Below are positions 18,117 through 26,030 of a stretch of DNA of 64,000 nucleotides, in pieces. Each line of letters starts with the position of its first letter. Position 1 is the first letter of the stretch. Under the pieces are notes generated by a model, which made no database searches, had not been told where the DNA came from, and saw nothing but the letters and a program-made list of their open reading frames with translations. A program made the translations under genes and the position numbers. Origin of the DNA: Desulfomarina profundi (GTDB lineage: Bacteria; Desulfobacterota; Desulfobulbia; Desulfobulbales; Desulfocapsaceae); NCBI RefSeq assembly GCF_019703855.1, contig NZ_AP024086.1:620001-684000 (forward strand), given 5' to 3'.

Positions 18117-20375
18117 ATGAAGTTATCCAGACGTGAAGTGCTGAAGGCGGCAGCCGCGAGTTCCGCCATGATGGCTATCAGTGGACCGTTTTCCATGGTT
18201 AGGGAAGCGGCAGCAGATGAGCCGGATCAGTGGGTGAAGTCAGTCTGTCGGTTCTGCGGTACAGGTTGTGGTGTTATGGTTGGTATAAAAAACGGTAAAT
18301 GTGTGACGGTCAAGGGAGATCCCAATAATCACAACCGTGGTTTTCTCTGCCTGAAAGGGGCTCTGATGCCGCCAATCGTCTATTCAAAAGAACGGGTGAC
18401 CCGACCATATATCCGCAGGAACGGGAAACTTGAGCCTGCCAGCTGGGACGAGGCCATGGGTCTGGTTGAAAAGAAGTTCAAGGAAGCACTGGCCGAAGGG
18501 GGACCGACAGCCATAGGTTACTATGGTTCCGGTCAGGCTCTGACCGAGGAGACCTACCTGGCTTCTAAGATATTCAAGGCCGGACTGGGATCAAACAATG
18601 TGGAAGGGAATCCACGTCTCTGTATGGCCTCCGCTGTTGGCGGTTATGTGACCACCTTCGGAAAAGATGAGCCCTGCGGAAGTTACAGCGATATTGATGC
18701 GGCCACCTGTATCATGATTATTGGATCCAATATGTCCGAGTGTCATCCCGTTCTTTTTAAACGGGTTGCCTCAAGAAAACAGGCCGATCCCAATGTAAAA
18801 ATTATCGTTATTGATCCACGTAGAACCAATACGGCAAGGATTGCGGATGAACATGTTTCTTTCAAGCCCGGTACGGATCTGGCGATACTGAACAGTATGG
18901 CATGGGTGATTATCAATGAGGAGCTGGACAGCCCGCGTTTTCACGGGAAATATGTCAACTTCATGACCAATGACAAGAAAAAGGTCGATTTTGACGCTTA
19001 TATGAAATTCCTCGAAGATTATACACCTGAAAAGGTCGAGAAAATATCGGGTGTATCAGCGGCGCAGATCCGTAAAATTGCCAAAATGTTCGGTGAGGCA
19101 TCGGCCACCACCTCCTTCTGGTGCATGGGGCTGAACCAGCGAATCCGCGGAGTATGGGCCAACAACCTGGTCTCTAACCTTCATCTGCTCACCGGCCATA
19201 TCGGCAAACCAGGGGCCACTCCCTTTTCGCTTACCGGCCAGCCCAATGCCTGTGGCGGTGTAAGAGATACCGGGGGGCTCTGTCATCTGCTGCCCGCCGG
19301 ACGTCTCATCAAGAAGGAAGCCCATCGAAATGCCCTGGAAAAGCAGTGGGGAATCCCAAAGGGAACTATCAACCCCAAGCCGGGGTTGCATACGATAGCT
19401 CTCTGGAATGCATTTTCCGAAGCCAAAGTCAAAGCGATGTTTGTTCTCTGTACAAACCCGGCTCACTCTCTGCCTAATGTGAATATCTATACTGAAGGAA
19501 TGAAACGAAAAGATAATTTCATGGTCCTGAGTGAACCGTTTATGGATGCGGAGAGTGTCAAATATTGTGATGTTCTCCTGCCTGCGGCATTCTGGTGCGA
19601 AAAGCGTGGTACATACGGTTGTTCGGAAAGGCGCTATTCCCTGCTGAAAAAATCTACTGAACCGCTGGGTGAATGCAAGCCGGATTTCGAGATTTTAATG
19701 GATTTTGCCAAAAGAATGGGAGTCGATTCCAGGGTCATTCCCTATGAGAACATCGATGATGTCTGGAATGAATGGAGAATGGTAAGTGCTGCAACACCCT
19801 ACAATTTTTCAGGTATGACCAGGGAGAGGATGGAAAAAGCCTCCGGTATTCTCTGGCCCTGTCCAACAGAAGATCATCCCGGAACCAAGATCCGCTATGT
19901 TCGTGGGGAAGATCCCAATATTCCAAAGGATTATCCGAAAAAATATAATTTTTACGGTAAACCTGACGGTCGGGCGGTCATCTGGTTCAGGCCCTATAAG
20001 GGTGCTGCGGAAGAGCCCAATGAAGAATATCCGATGGTGCTCACCACCGGCCGGGTCATAGATCACTGGCATACCGGTACAATGACCATGAAGGTTCCGG
20101 AGCTGAGGCGCTCTTTTCCTGCAGCCTACGTGGAAGTCAATATTGAAGACGCGAAGGCTAAAGGGATACAAAACGGAGACAATGTCCTTCTTGAGACCAA
20201 AAGGGATAAAATGGTATTTCGGGCAAAGGTCAGTGATGTATGCCGGCCCGGCCTGATTTTTGTTCCCTGGTATGATGCGAACCTGATGATCAATAAATTA
20301 ACCTTGAACGCCATAGACAAGGGTTCCAAGCAACCGGAATTCAAGATCTGTGCGGTCAGAATCAGCAAGGCTTGA
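18117..20375 (+). CDS. napA: Periplasmic nitrate reductase catalytic subunit NapA
   Basis: 752 residues, the length of the monomeric Desulfovibrio-type NapA rather than the 828-residue NapAB type. The Tat signal SRREVLK (4-10) is followed by the [4Fe-4S] ligands Cys44, Cys47, Cys51 and Cys78 (CRFCGTGCGVM, then FLCLK). Cys169 in NPRLCMASAV is the expected molybdenum ligand. Downstream come the bis-MGD binding segments and a C-terminal dinucleotide-binding domain (LTTGRVIDHWHTGTMT). It reduces nitrate to nitrite in the periplasm. GAGGAG precedes the ATG. Other periplasmic DMSO-reductase family roles are possible, but napD, napG and napH in the same operon make nitrate the best reading. Confidence 0.93.
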   Translation: MKLSRREVLKAAAASSAMMAISGPFSMVREAAADEPDQWVKSVCRFCGTGCGVMVGIKNGKCVTVKGDPNNHNRGFLCLKGALMPPIVYSKERVTRPYIRRNGKLEPASWDEAMGLVEKKFKEALAEGGPTAIGYYGSGQALTEETYLASKIFKAGLGSNNVEGNPRLCMASAVGGYVTTFGKDEPCGSYSDIDAATCIMIIGSNMSECHPVLFKRVASRKQADPNVKIIVIDPRRTNTARIADEHVSFKPGTDLAILNSMAWVIINEELDSPRFHGKYVNFMTNDKKKVDFDAYMKFLEDYTPEKVEKISGVSAAQIRKIAKMFGEASATTSFWCMGLNQRIRGVWANNLVSNLHLLTGHIGKPGATPFSLTGQPNACGGVRDTGGLCHLLPAGRLIKKEAHRNALEKQWGIPKGTINPKPGLHTIALWNAFSEAKVKAMFVLCTNPAHSLPNVNIYTEGMKRKDNFMVLSEPFMDAESVKYCDVLLPAAFWCEKRGTYGCSERRYSLLKKSTEPLGECKPDFEILMDFAKRMGVDSRVIPYENIDDVWNEWRMVSAATPYNFSGMTRERMEKASGILWPCPTEDHPGTKIRYVRGEDPNIPKDYPKKYNFYGKPDGRAVIWFRPYKGAAEEPNEEYPMVLTTGRVIDHWHTGTMTMKVPELRRSFPAAYVEVNIEDAKAKGIQNGDNVLLETKRDKMVFRAKVSDVCRPGLIFVPWYDANLMINKLTLNAIDKGSKQPEFKICAVRISKA

Positions 20376-20377
20376 TC

Positions 20378-20686
20378 ATGGCAATTACTGGATTGCTGGT
20401 GCATGCATTAAAAAACGATGTGGAAGCTGTGGAAAGGGCGATTGTTGCCATGCCTGGGATGACAAGTTACGGTATTCACCAGGAACAGTATGTGGTAGTA
20501 GTGGCGGAAGCTCCGTCCGATAGAGTTGAAAAGGTTGTGGAGCAACTGGATACTATTGAAGGTGTTCTCGCCGTCTACACAACATACCTGACGGTTGAGG
20601 ATGAAATTGACGAAGACGGGAACCTGAAAACGAATCTCAGTCTGAAAGAACTCTGCAGGCAGCCACCACAGAACAAGATACCCTGA
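20378..20686 (+). CDS. napD: NapD chaperone for NapA
   Basis: 102 residues from the ATG at 20378, just after the napA stop. The ferredoxin-like NapD fold is suggested by ITGLLVHALK, MTSYGIHQEQYVVV and VEQLDTIEGVLAVYTTY. NapD binds the NapA Tat signal and prevents export before cofactor insertion. The position directly after napA is typical. A long hairpin follows its stop codon. Confidence 0.88.
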   Translation: MAITGLLVHALKNDVEAVERAIVAMPGMTSYGIHQEQYVVVVAEAPSDRVEKVVEQLDTIEGVLAVYTTYLTVEDEIDEDGNLKTNLSLKELCRQPPQNKIP

Positions 20687-20700
20687 ACCCTGATGAACGA

Positions 20701-20745
20701 GAAGAGCCGTCCGACTTGATGCCGGACGGCTCTTCTTCTGTTTAT
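20701..20745 (+). terminator. Strong hairpin between napD and napG
   Basis: GAAGAGCCGTCCG (20701-20713) pairs perfectly with CGGACGGCTCTTC (20723-20735) over 13 pairs, followed by TTCTGTTTATTTT. This is terminator-like but lies inside the nap operon, so partial termination or mRNA stabilisation of napA-napD over napGH is likely. Confidence 0.75.
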
Positions 20746-20804
20746 TTTGAGTATATGTTCACAATGTGGTAGGATGATGGCAAAAGGATGAATGGAGCAG
20801 GGTT

Positions 20805-21317
20805 GTGTTAAAGAAAAAGAAAAGATTTTTACGACCGCCAGGTGCACGGACTGAAAAGGAATTTCTCTCCCGTTGCCTGCAGTGCGGACAGTGTGCACAG
20901 GTCTGTATTTACGACTGTATTGTCATGCGTACCGGCTTTAATCCGTTTGTTGCCGGAACGCCTGAGATAAACCCGAGGGTTGCCGCCTGCCACCTCTGCA
21001 TGCGCTGCAGCGCCATCTGTCCATCTGATGCACTCCATGATATTCCCATTGAAGAGGTGCGCATGGGGTTTGCAGTTATTGATCGGGAGAAATGTTTTCA
21101 ATGGGCAGGAACACTGCTCTGCAGAAGCTGTTATGAACGTTGTCCTGTGAAATGGGTGGCCATGAAGCTTGAACGGGGGGAATATCCTGTAATTACAGAA
21201 AAATGTGCAGGATGTGGGCTCTGTGAGCACGTCTGTCCAGCCCATGCCATAACCATAACACCCACCCGGTTTGTTGAGGAGGGAGGAGAGAAAACAGACG
21301 ATGGAGGTAAAGGATGA
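20805..21317 (+). CDS. napG: NapG-like ferredoxin lacking a Tat leader
   Basis: 170 residues from a GTG start. It aligns by eye with the mature part of NapG: RFLRPPGA, RCLQCGQCAQVC, CHLCMRCSAICPSDAL, an irregular third site CFQWAGTLLCRSCYERCP, and CAGCGLCEHVCPAHA, giving up to four [4Fe-4S] clusters. Known NapG proteins begin with a Tat signal; here the protein begins just before the mature segment, and the upstream bases hold a hairpin rather than leader code. It overlaps napH by four bases. NapGH passes electrons from quinol toward NapA. Whether this copy is exported, for example through a partner, is open. Confidence 0.82.
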   Translation: MLKKKKRFLRPPGARTEKEFLSRCLQCGQCAQVCIYDCIVMRTGFNPFVAGTPEINPRVAACHLCMRCSAICPSDALHDIPIEEVRMGFAVIDREKCFQWAGTLLCRSCYERCPVKWVAMKLERGEYPVITEKCAGCGLCEHVCPAHAITITPTRFVEEGGEKTDDGGKG

Positions 21318-22180
21318 GAAAACCGTCCATCAAAATGACCAGGCGCTCATGTCAGCTTTTTATTATTGTACTTTTTATTGCCATTCCAATTCTCAATAAA
21401 AATCGTTACAGTCTGTTTTACGGCAACCTGCTTTCCTTTCATTTCTGGATTATTCCCCTGGCTGACCCCCTGGCAGTTCTACAGCTGATATTAAAAAATC
21501 TTTCCATTACTCTGGACAGTCTTGTTGGCGCACTGCTTGTTCTTTCGGTTGCATTTTTTCTTGGAACAGTTTTCTGCTCATGGATCTGCCCCTATGGTTT
21601 TTTCTCGGAACTTGCGGTCAATTTTGGCAAAAAGATACTTGGCAGAAGGAGCAATGATACTGTCAAAGGTAGAGCCGGATTCCGTTGTAAACTTGTAATT
21701 TTTATGGCCGGTATTGTGTTGTTTCTGGTTTTTTCCACAACACCGGTACTGAATCAGCTTTCCATGCCCGCCTGGTATACACGTTTTTTCCAGTATCTGT
21801 TCGGGCAGGGGTATGTTTCTCTCTCCATTCTCGTGATCCTGGCATTACTCGTGATGGAATTTTTTGTTCGCGAGAGGTTGTGGTGTCGTTATATCTGTCC
21901 GCAGTCTGTGCTTATATCACTTGTAAAGCGGTTGAACAGGAAACGGTTGAGGGTGGTCTTTGATCAACAAAGATGCAAATGTAAAGGTTCCCGTGATCCC
22001 TGCGCTATTGCCTGTACTTTGTCCCTGAAACCGAAAATGGTAGGCAATGTGAGTGAAATTGAGTGTACAAACTGCGGAGATTGTGTTGTAACCTGCTCAA
22101 AAATCGGTCAGGCATTAACATTTGCCAGGGGGACTGACCGGAGAGAGGATGACGAAAATCAGCAGGGAGAAAAATCATGA
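21314..22180 (+). CDS. napH: NapH-like membrane ferredoxin
   Basis: 288 residues with four to five membrane helices (about 12-30, 45-65, 72-92, 125-145, 165-182). The NapH/NosR-type motifs CSWICPYGFF and CRYICPQSVL lie at membrane boundaries, and a C-terminal cytoplasmic ferredoxin domain has CKCKGSRDPCAIAC and CTNCGDCVVTC. It oxidises menaquinol in the inner membrane and partners with NapG, whose gene it overlaps. It also overlaps the following lipoprotein gene by four bases. Confidence 0.9.
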   Translation: MRKPSIKMTRRSCQLFIIVLFIAIPILNKNRYSLFYGNLLSFHFWIIPLADPLAVLQLILKNLSITLDSLVGALLVLSVAFFLGTVFCSWICPYGFFSELAVNFGKKILGRRSNDTVKGRAGFRCKLVIFMAGIVLFLVFSTTPVLNQLSMPAWYTRFFQYLFGQGYVSLSILVILALLVMEFFVRERLWCRYICPQSVLISLVKRLNRKRLRVVFDQQRCKCKGSRDPCAIACTLSLKPKMVGNVSEIECTNCGDCVVTCSKIGQALTFARGTDRREDDENQQGEKS

Positions 22181-22920
22181 AACTGGTGCGATTGTTCATT
22201 CCGATACTGGTCGTTCTGATGGCGGGATGTTCCGGCGATAATCCGAAAACCGCCAACCCGCTGTTAAGAGATAAAAAAATCGGATGGCAGGGGAGTAATG
22301 GAGCATATTATGAATTTCTTGCCAGTGGAAGGCTCCTTGGATGCGGGGGTGACTTTCCTGAAGAGTGCTGTGTCGCAGGACAGTGGGAAAGTCTCAGTGA
22401 TAATGGCAGTTTCAGGTATTTTGAACCCGATGACGGACGGAAAAACCGTGTGGATGTGACAGTGACCGGTACCCTCGCCTCTGGCGCTGTCCTGTCATTC
22501 AGCTCTGCTGGACGAAATGATGAGGTGCCTGAGAAAGCTGGGATTCAGGGCAAGGTGACTGTGTACGAAGATATCGCAAAATCACATGAAAAGACGGCTC
22601 TTTCAGACAAGGCCTCCGTCACCCTGACACGATATAGGGACAATGTTTTTGTCCTGGAACTGATGGTGGAGGATCCAGAGGGGGAAATCAAGAAAATTAA
22701 TTCCCGGGGAGACGAAATAACCACGGAAGTGATGGTCACCAACGGCAAGAGATGGACCAATAATCCGCCAATTATTCTATCCAGCAAATGGAACACTACA
22801 ACGCCGATTCGGACTGAAATGACACTTATTTTTCATGATGGAAAAAAGGAACATGGAGTTTTTTTCACAAGCAGGGCCAAGGATAAAAGTGAAGCGGAGT
22901 TTGAAGATGACTGGTTTTGA
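22177..22920 (+). CDS. Lipoprotein of unknown function, end of nap operon
   Basis: 247 residues. The lipobox LMAGC places the acylated cysteine at residue 18. The rest is mainly predicted beta strand, with a short Cys-rich patch (LLGCGGDFPEECC, about 52-64). No haem or Fe-S motif is present. It overlaps napH by four bases, so it is expressed with the nap operon and may help anchor or assemble the periplasmic complex. I do not recognise the family. Confidence 0.75.
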   Translation: MKLVRLFIPILVVLMAGCSGDNPKTANPLLRDKKIGWQGSNGAYYEFLASGRLLGCGGDFPEECCVAGQWESLSDNGSFRYFEPDDGRKNRVDVTVTGTLASGAVLSFSSAGRNDEVPEKAGIQGKVTVYEDIAKSHEKTALSDKASVTLTRYRDNVFVLELMVEDPEGEIKKINSRGDEITTEVMVTNGKRWTNNPPIILSSKWNTTTPIRTEMTLIFHDGKKEHGVFFTSRAKDKSEAEFEDDWF

Positions 22921-23009
22921 AAATTCCCTCTGGATTTTTGATACCTTTTTTTGATAGAATTCATCTAATTCCGGGTCACTGTAGACAGAAGGGAAACCAG
23001 TGGCTCTTT

Positions 23010-23057
23010 GTTACCGTCAGGTAGCTTGCGTCTTTCTTTTCGTTACCGGACGGTAAC
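23010..23057 (+). promoter_or_regulatory. Tandem activator sites upstream of the Hao operon promoter
   Basis: GTTACCGTCAGGTAGC (23010-23025) and GTTACCGGACGGTAAC (23042-23057, a perfect dyad) have starts exactly 32 bp apart. They match the two sites before the nap promoter in sequence and spacing. The second begins 68 bases before the GG of the -24 element, against 69 at nap. Confidence 0.8.
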
Positions 23058-23107
23058 TGTCTGAACCTTCTGTTCTCCGCATTCACTCTGTATACACGAT
23101 ATGTAAA

Positions 23108-23124
23108 ATGGAATTGATTTTGCA
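23108..23124 (+). promoter_or_regulatory. Sigma-54 (-24/-12) promoter of the Hao operon
   Basis: ATGGAATTGATTTTGCA has GG and GC separated by ten bases and TTGC at -12. It begins 119 bases before the GTG start of the tetrahaem cytochrome gene. The match at -24 (TGGAA) is shared with the nap promoter. Confidence 0.75.
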
Positions 23125-23226
23125 AAAGTCAGGTATCTTATCTTTTTATCTTTTGATTTTTTTAACGGGAAGGACGATTCGCATAAACAACCTGTTCTTC
23201 TTTAAACATTTTTAAGGAGGTCTTAC

Positions 23227-23772
23227 GTGCAATCGGAGTCGAGATCGAAGTACTACTCCCATCTGGTCAGGCTGATTATTGCCCTGGTCGTTGTCGGAGT
23301 TGCCGGATTTTTCGCCAGGAAGGTGTTCTCACCGGCCACAATGGGACAATATGGACACTATCGTGGTGCTGACATTGAGGATCAGAAAAACATACCCGTT
23401 CGGCTCCAGACCAATGAGTCGTGTTTTCAGTGTCATAAGCCCATCAGGAGGATTCATAGGAAAGGTGTGCATAAGACGGTTTCCTGTGAGATCTGTCACG
23501 GTCCGTACGCAGATCATGTAAAAGATGGTAAAAAGACAGGTACCCTGCCGGTGCGAAGGGGCAAGGAAATAACCCATCTCTGCCTGCGGTGTCACAATAA
23601 AATTATCCAGGCACGTCCCAGGAAATCAATCAAAATGGTGGGGATGCCGCAACATCTTGAAGAAAAAAAGGTTCGGATTGAACATACATGTGATCAGTGC
23701 CACATGGTGCATGATCCTCTTCTTTGGATCAATCAGGCCAAGGAAATGATTGGTATAAAGGAGGAAATGTAA
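23227..23772 (+). CDS. Membrane-anchored tetrahaem cytochrome c
   Basis: 181 residues from a GTG start, supported by AAGGAGG nine bases upstream. A single N-terminal membrane helix (about 12-31) leaves the domain in the periplasm. Haem sites are CFQCH (66-70), CEICH (87-91), CLRCH (119-123) and CDQCH (155-159). The anchored tetrahaem layout resembles NrfH/NapC in function, although the sequence looks more like small cytochromes paired with NrfCD modules. It starts the operon that encodes an Fe-S protein, NrfD and Hao, and would link the membrane module to the octahaem enzyme. Confidence 0.88.
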   Translation: MQSESRSKYYSHLVRLIIALVVVGVAGFFARKVFSPATMGQYGHYRGADIEDQKNIPVRLQTNESCFQCHKPIRRIHRKGVHKTVSCEICHGPYADHVKDGKKTGTLPVRRGKEITHLCLRCHNKIIQARPRKSIKMVGMPQHLEEKKVRIEHTCDQCHMVHDPLLWINQAKEMIGIKEEM

Positions 23773-23774
23773 CG

Positions 23775-24569
23775 ATGATTGACATTAAAAAAGAGATTGA
23801 ACAGGATCGCCGTGCATTTATTAAAAAGGTGCTGGGTGGGACCATCGCCGGTTCCCTGCTCCTGGTAATTCCGGCAAACAGTGTGGAAATTGCCGAACAG
23901 ATTCCAGGTATGAGGGCCGAGGATTCCGTGTTTACCAAAAAACAGTTTGCCTTCGTTGTGGATATTACTGCCTGTATCGGTTGTGGCTCCTGCTGTGTTG
24001 CCGACAAGGCTGAATATAATGTTCCGGACGGAAACTACCGGACATGGGTGGAGCGGTATATCATAGACGACAACGATGATGTCTATGTGGACTCACCGAA
24101 CGGGGGACTGGACGGATATACTAAACCCCGGGAAGGGTTACCTCATCCGACAAGGGATACATTTTTTGTTCCCAAGCTCTGTAACATGTGTAAAAAACCC
24201 TCCTGTGTCCAGGTTTGCCCTGTCGGGGCCACCTATCAGACAAAGGACGGTTTTGTCTTGATTGATAAGACCCGCTGTGTCGGTTGTTCATACTGCATTC
24301 AGGCCTGTCCCTATTCCGTTCGGTTTATAAATCCAAAAACCCGGACTGCTGAAAAATGTACCTGGTGCTATCACCGGGTCCGCAAGGGGCTTTTGCCGGC
24401 ATGCGTGGAAGTCTGCCCGGTCCACGCAAGGAAATTCGGTGATCTGTCTGATAAAAATTCAGAAGTCTGGAAGATTCTCCATGAACCCCATGTTATCTCG
24501 GTATTGAAACCGGCCATGGGCAATGAACCGGCCCTTCACTATGTAGGGTTAAGAAGGGAGGTGGTCTAA
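23775..24569 (+). CDS. Tat-exported four-cluster ferredoxin subunit (NrfC/DsrO-like)
   Basis: 264 residues from the ATG at 23775, which has GGAGG ten bases upstream. The Tat signal DRRAFIK (11-17) has a hydrophobic stretch after it. Cysteine groups CIGCGSCC, CNMCKKPSCVQVC, CVGCSYCIQACP and CTWCYHRV with CVEVCP form the four [4Fe-4S] sites of the NrfC/DmsB/HybA family. It overlaps the nrfD gene start by one base. It should sit on the periplasmic side and pass electrons between NrfD-bound menaquinol and the cytochromes encoded beside it. Confidence 0.9.
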   Translation: MIDIKKEIEQDRRAFIKKVLGGTIAGSLLLVIPANSVEIAEQIPGMRAEDSVFTKKQFAFVVDITACIGCGSCCVADKAEYNVPDGNYRTWVERYIIDDNDDVYVDSPNGGLDGYTKPREGLPHPTRDTFFVPKLCNMCKKPSCVQVCPVGATYQTKDGFVLIDKTRCVGCSYCIQACPYSVRFINPKTRTAEKCTWCYHRVRKGLLPACVEVCPVHARKFGDLSDKNSEVWKILHEPHVISVLKPAMGNEPALHYVGLRREVV

Positions 24570-25759
24570 TGAGCGGAGTAGCAGCCCACGGCGGCACGGT
24601 TGCCGCTTTATCCAACTATGTGTTTCCAAATGACTGGCATGTTCACTGGAGCCTTATGATTGTGCTCTATCCCTATATCACCGGTATTGTGGCAGGTGCT
24701 TTTATCGTTTCATCCCTCTATCACGTATTCGGCATAAAGGGGTTGAAACCCATTTCCAGGTTCTCCCTGGTTTTTGCTCTCGCTTTTCTAGCCTGCGCCA
24801 CATGGCCTCTGCTTCTGCACCTTGGTCACCCGGAAAGAAGCCTTTCCATGCTGCTGACACCGAATCCAACCTCGGCCATGGCAGGCTTCGGCTATATTTA
24901 TTCGGCATATTTTATCCTTCTGGTCCACGAGATACTTTTTATCTATCGGCCGACTACAGTAGTTCTTTGGAAGGAATCAACTGGCTTGAAGGCAAAAATG
25001 TATGCCATGCTTGCCTTTTTCAATGATAATGTTTCCGAAGAGGCTATGCAGCTGGATCATAAGATCATATCTTTTCTTGCTGCCGTTGGTATCCCCATGG
25101 CCTGTGTTCTCCATGGCTATGTCGGATTTATTTTCGGCGGGATCAAGGCAAACCCGCTCTGGGCCACGCCCCTGATGCCGGTAATTTTTCTTCTTTCCGC
25201 CTGCGTTTCCGGTATTGCCGGAATTGTATTTGCCTATATCCTGATCAAAAAGGTTACCGGCGGAGAAGTTGACGTGGACTGCATCCGTACAGCATTGAAG
25301 TTTCTCTGGGGCTTTTTTATCCTCGACTTTGTTTTTGAAATGCTGGAAGTTTTTACCCATTTCTACATGAGTACTCACCACTGGCATGTGCTGGAAAATC
25401 TGCTATGGGGTCCTCTGTACAACACTTACTGGCTCTACCAGGTAAAAATCTTTTCCGTGATTCCGTTTATTCTGCTGGGGGTTCTCAGTCTTGTGAAGTT
25501 GAAAGACAGGGTGGTCCTCTTTTTTGCTCCAATAGTTTCCTTCATGATCCTGATTCAGGTTCTGCTGATGCGCTGGAATGTCGTTATCGGAGGTCAGCTG
25601 ATGTCCAAAAGTACCAGAGGGCAGGTGACATTTGTTCCGGAATGGCTTGGCAGGGAAGGTATCCTGGTGGCTATCGGTATAATGATTGCCCCCATGGTAA
25701 TTCTCTTTATTCTCAGCAGAATTTTTCCACTCTGGGTGGAAAAGGAGGTTGCGGAGTAG
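24569..25759 (+). CDS. nrfD: NrfD/PsrC-family membrane quinone oxidoreductase subunit
   Basis: 396 residues with about nine to ten hydrophobic helices starting near residue 28. The typical early motif HWSLMIVLYPYITG and the HLGHPERS loop (about 87-94) identify the NrfD/PsrC family, which binds quinone and works with a four-cluster ferredoxin. The family member could be called NrfD, PsrC or DsrP; the partner octahaem cytochrome suggests a nitrogen-oxide role. It overlaps the ferredoxin gene by one base. The next gene, hao, is separated by 271 bases with two hairpins. Confidence 0.9.
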   Translation: MSGVAAHGGTVAALSNYVFPNDWHVHWSLMIVLYPYITGIVAGAFIVSSLYHVFGIKGLKPISRFSLVFALAFLACATWPLLLHLGHPERSLSMLLTPNPTSAMAGFGYIYSAYFILLVHEILFIYRPTTVVLWKESTGLKAKMYAMLAFFNDNVSEEAMQLDHKIISFLAAVGIPMACVLHGYVGFIFGGIKANPLWATPLMPVIFLLSACVSGIAGIVFAYILIKKVTGGEVDVDCIRTALKFLWGFFILDFVFEMLEVFTHFYMSTHHWHVLENLLWGPLYNTYWLYQVKIFSVIPFILLGVLSLVKLKDRVVLFFAPIVSFMILIQVLLMRWNVVIGGQLMSKSTRGQVTFVPEWLGREGILVAIGIMIAPMVILFILSRIFPLWVEKEVAE

Positions 25760-25807
25760 CTTAAATATTGGGCAGGTCTGTAATGTTCAGACAATTGAAA
25801 ATGTAAT

Positions 25808-25831
25808 ACCTGAATCCCGCAGGATTCAGGT
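25808..25831 (+). terminator. Hairpin after nrfD
   Basis: ACCTGAATCC (25808-25817) and GGATTCAGGT (25822-25831) form a perfect ten-pair stem with a four-base loop, followed by AATAAAAATT rather than a true U tract. It may act as a partial terminator or a 3' stabiliser. Confidence 0.55.
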
Positions 25832-25918
25832 AATAAAAATTCAGCAAGGGAGGTGGAATAGCAGGAGAAAAATCGGGTCTGACCGTTCTGCACATGAATC
25901 CTGCAGGCAGTAAATTCT

Positions 25919-25950
25919 GAATCTGTGTTTACCTGTCACAGATTCGGGGT
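25919..25950 (+). terminator. Second hairpin upstream of the hao gene
   Basis: GAATCTGTG (25919-25927) pairs with CACAGATTC (25937-25945), followed by GGGGTTTT. With the preceding hairpin it brackets the nrfD-hao junction. Confidence 0.5.
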
Positions 25951-26030
25951 TTTCAGGATGTCGAAGAGGAGGATTCAGGCCGGGCGGTCATGTAAAGAAT
26001 TTGAACAATTCTATTTCGGAGGAAAACAGT

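Larger units (their letters stand above)
22921..23226 (+). other. Control region between the nap and Hao operons
   Basis: 306 non-coding bases containing the paired dyads and the -24/-12 promoter listed separately. AAGGAGG lies just before the GTG start at 23227. No other structure is evident. Confidence 0.7.
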
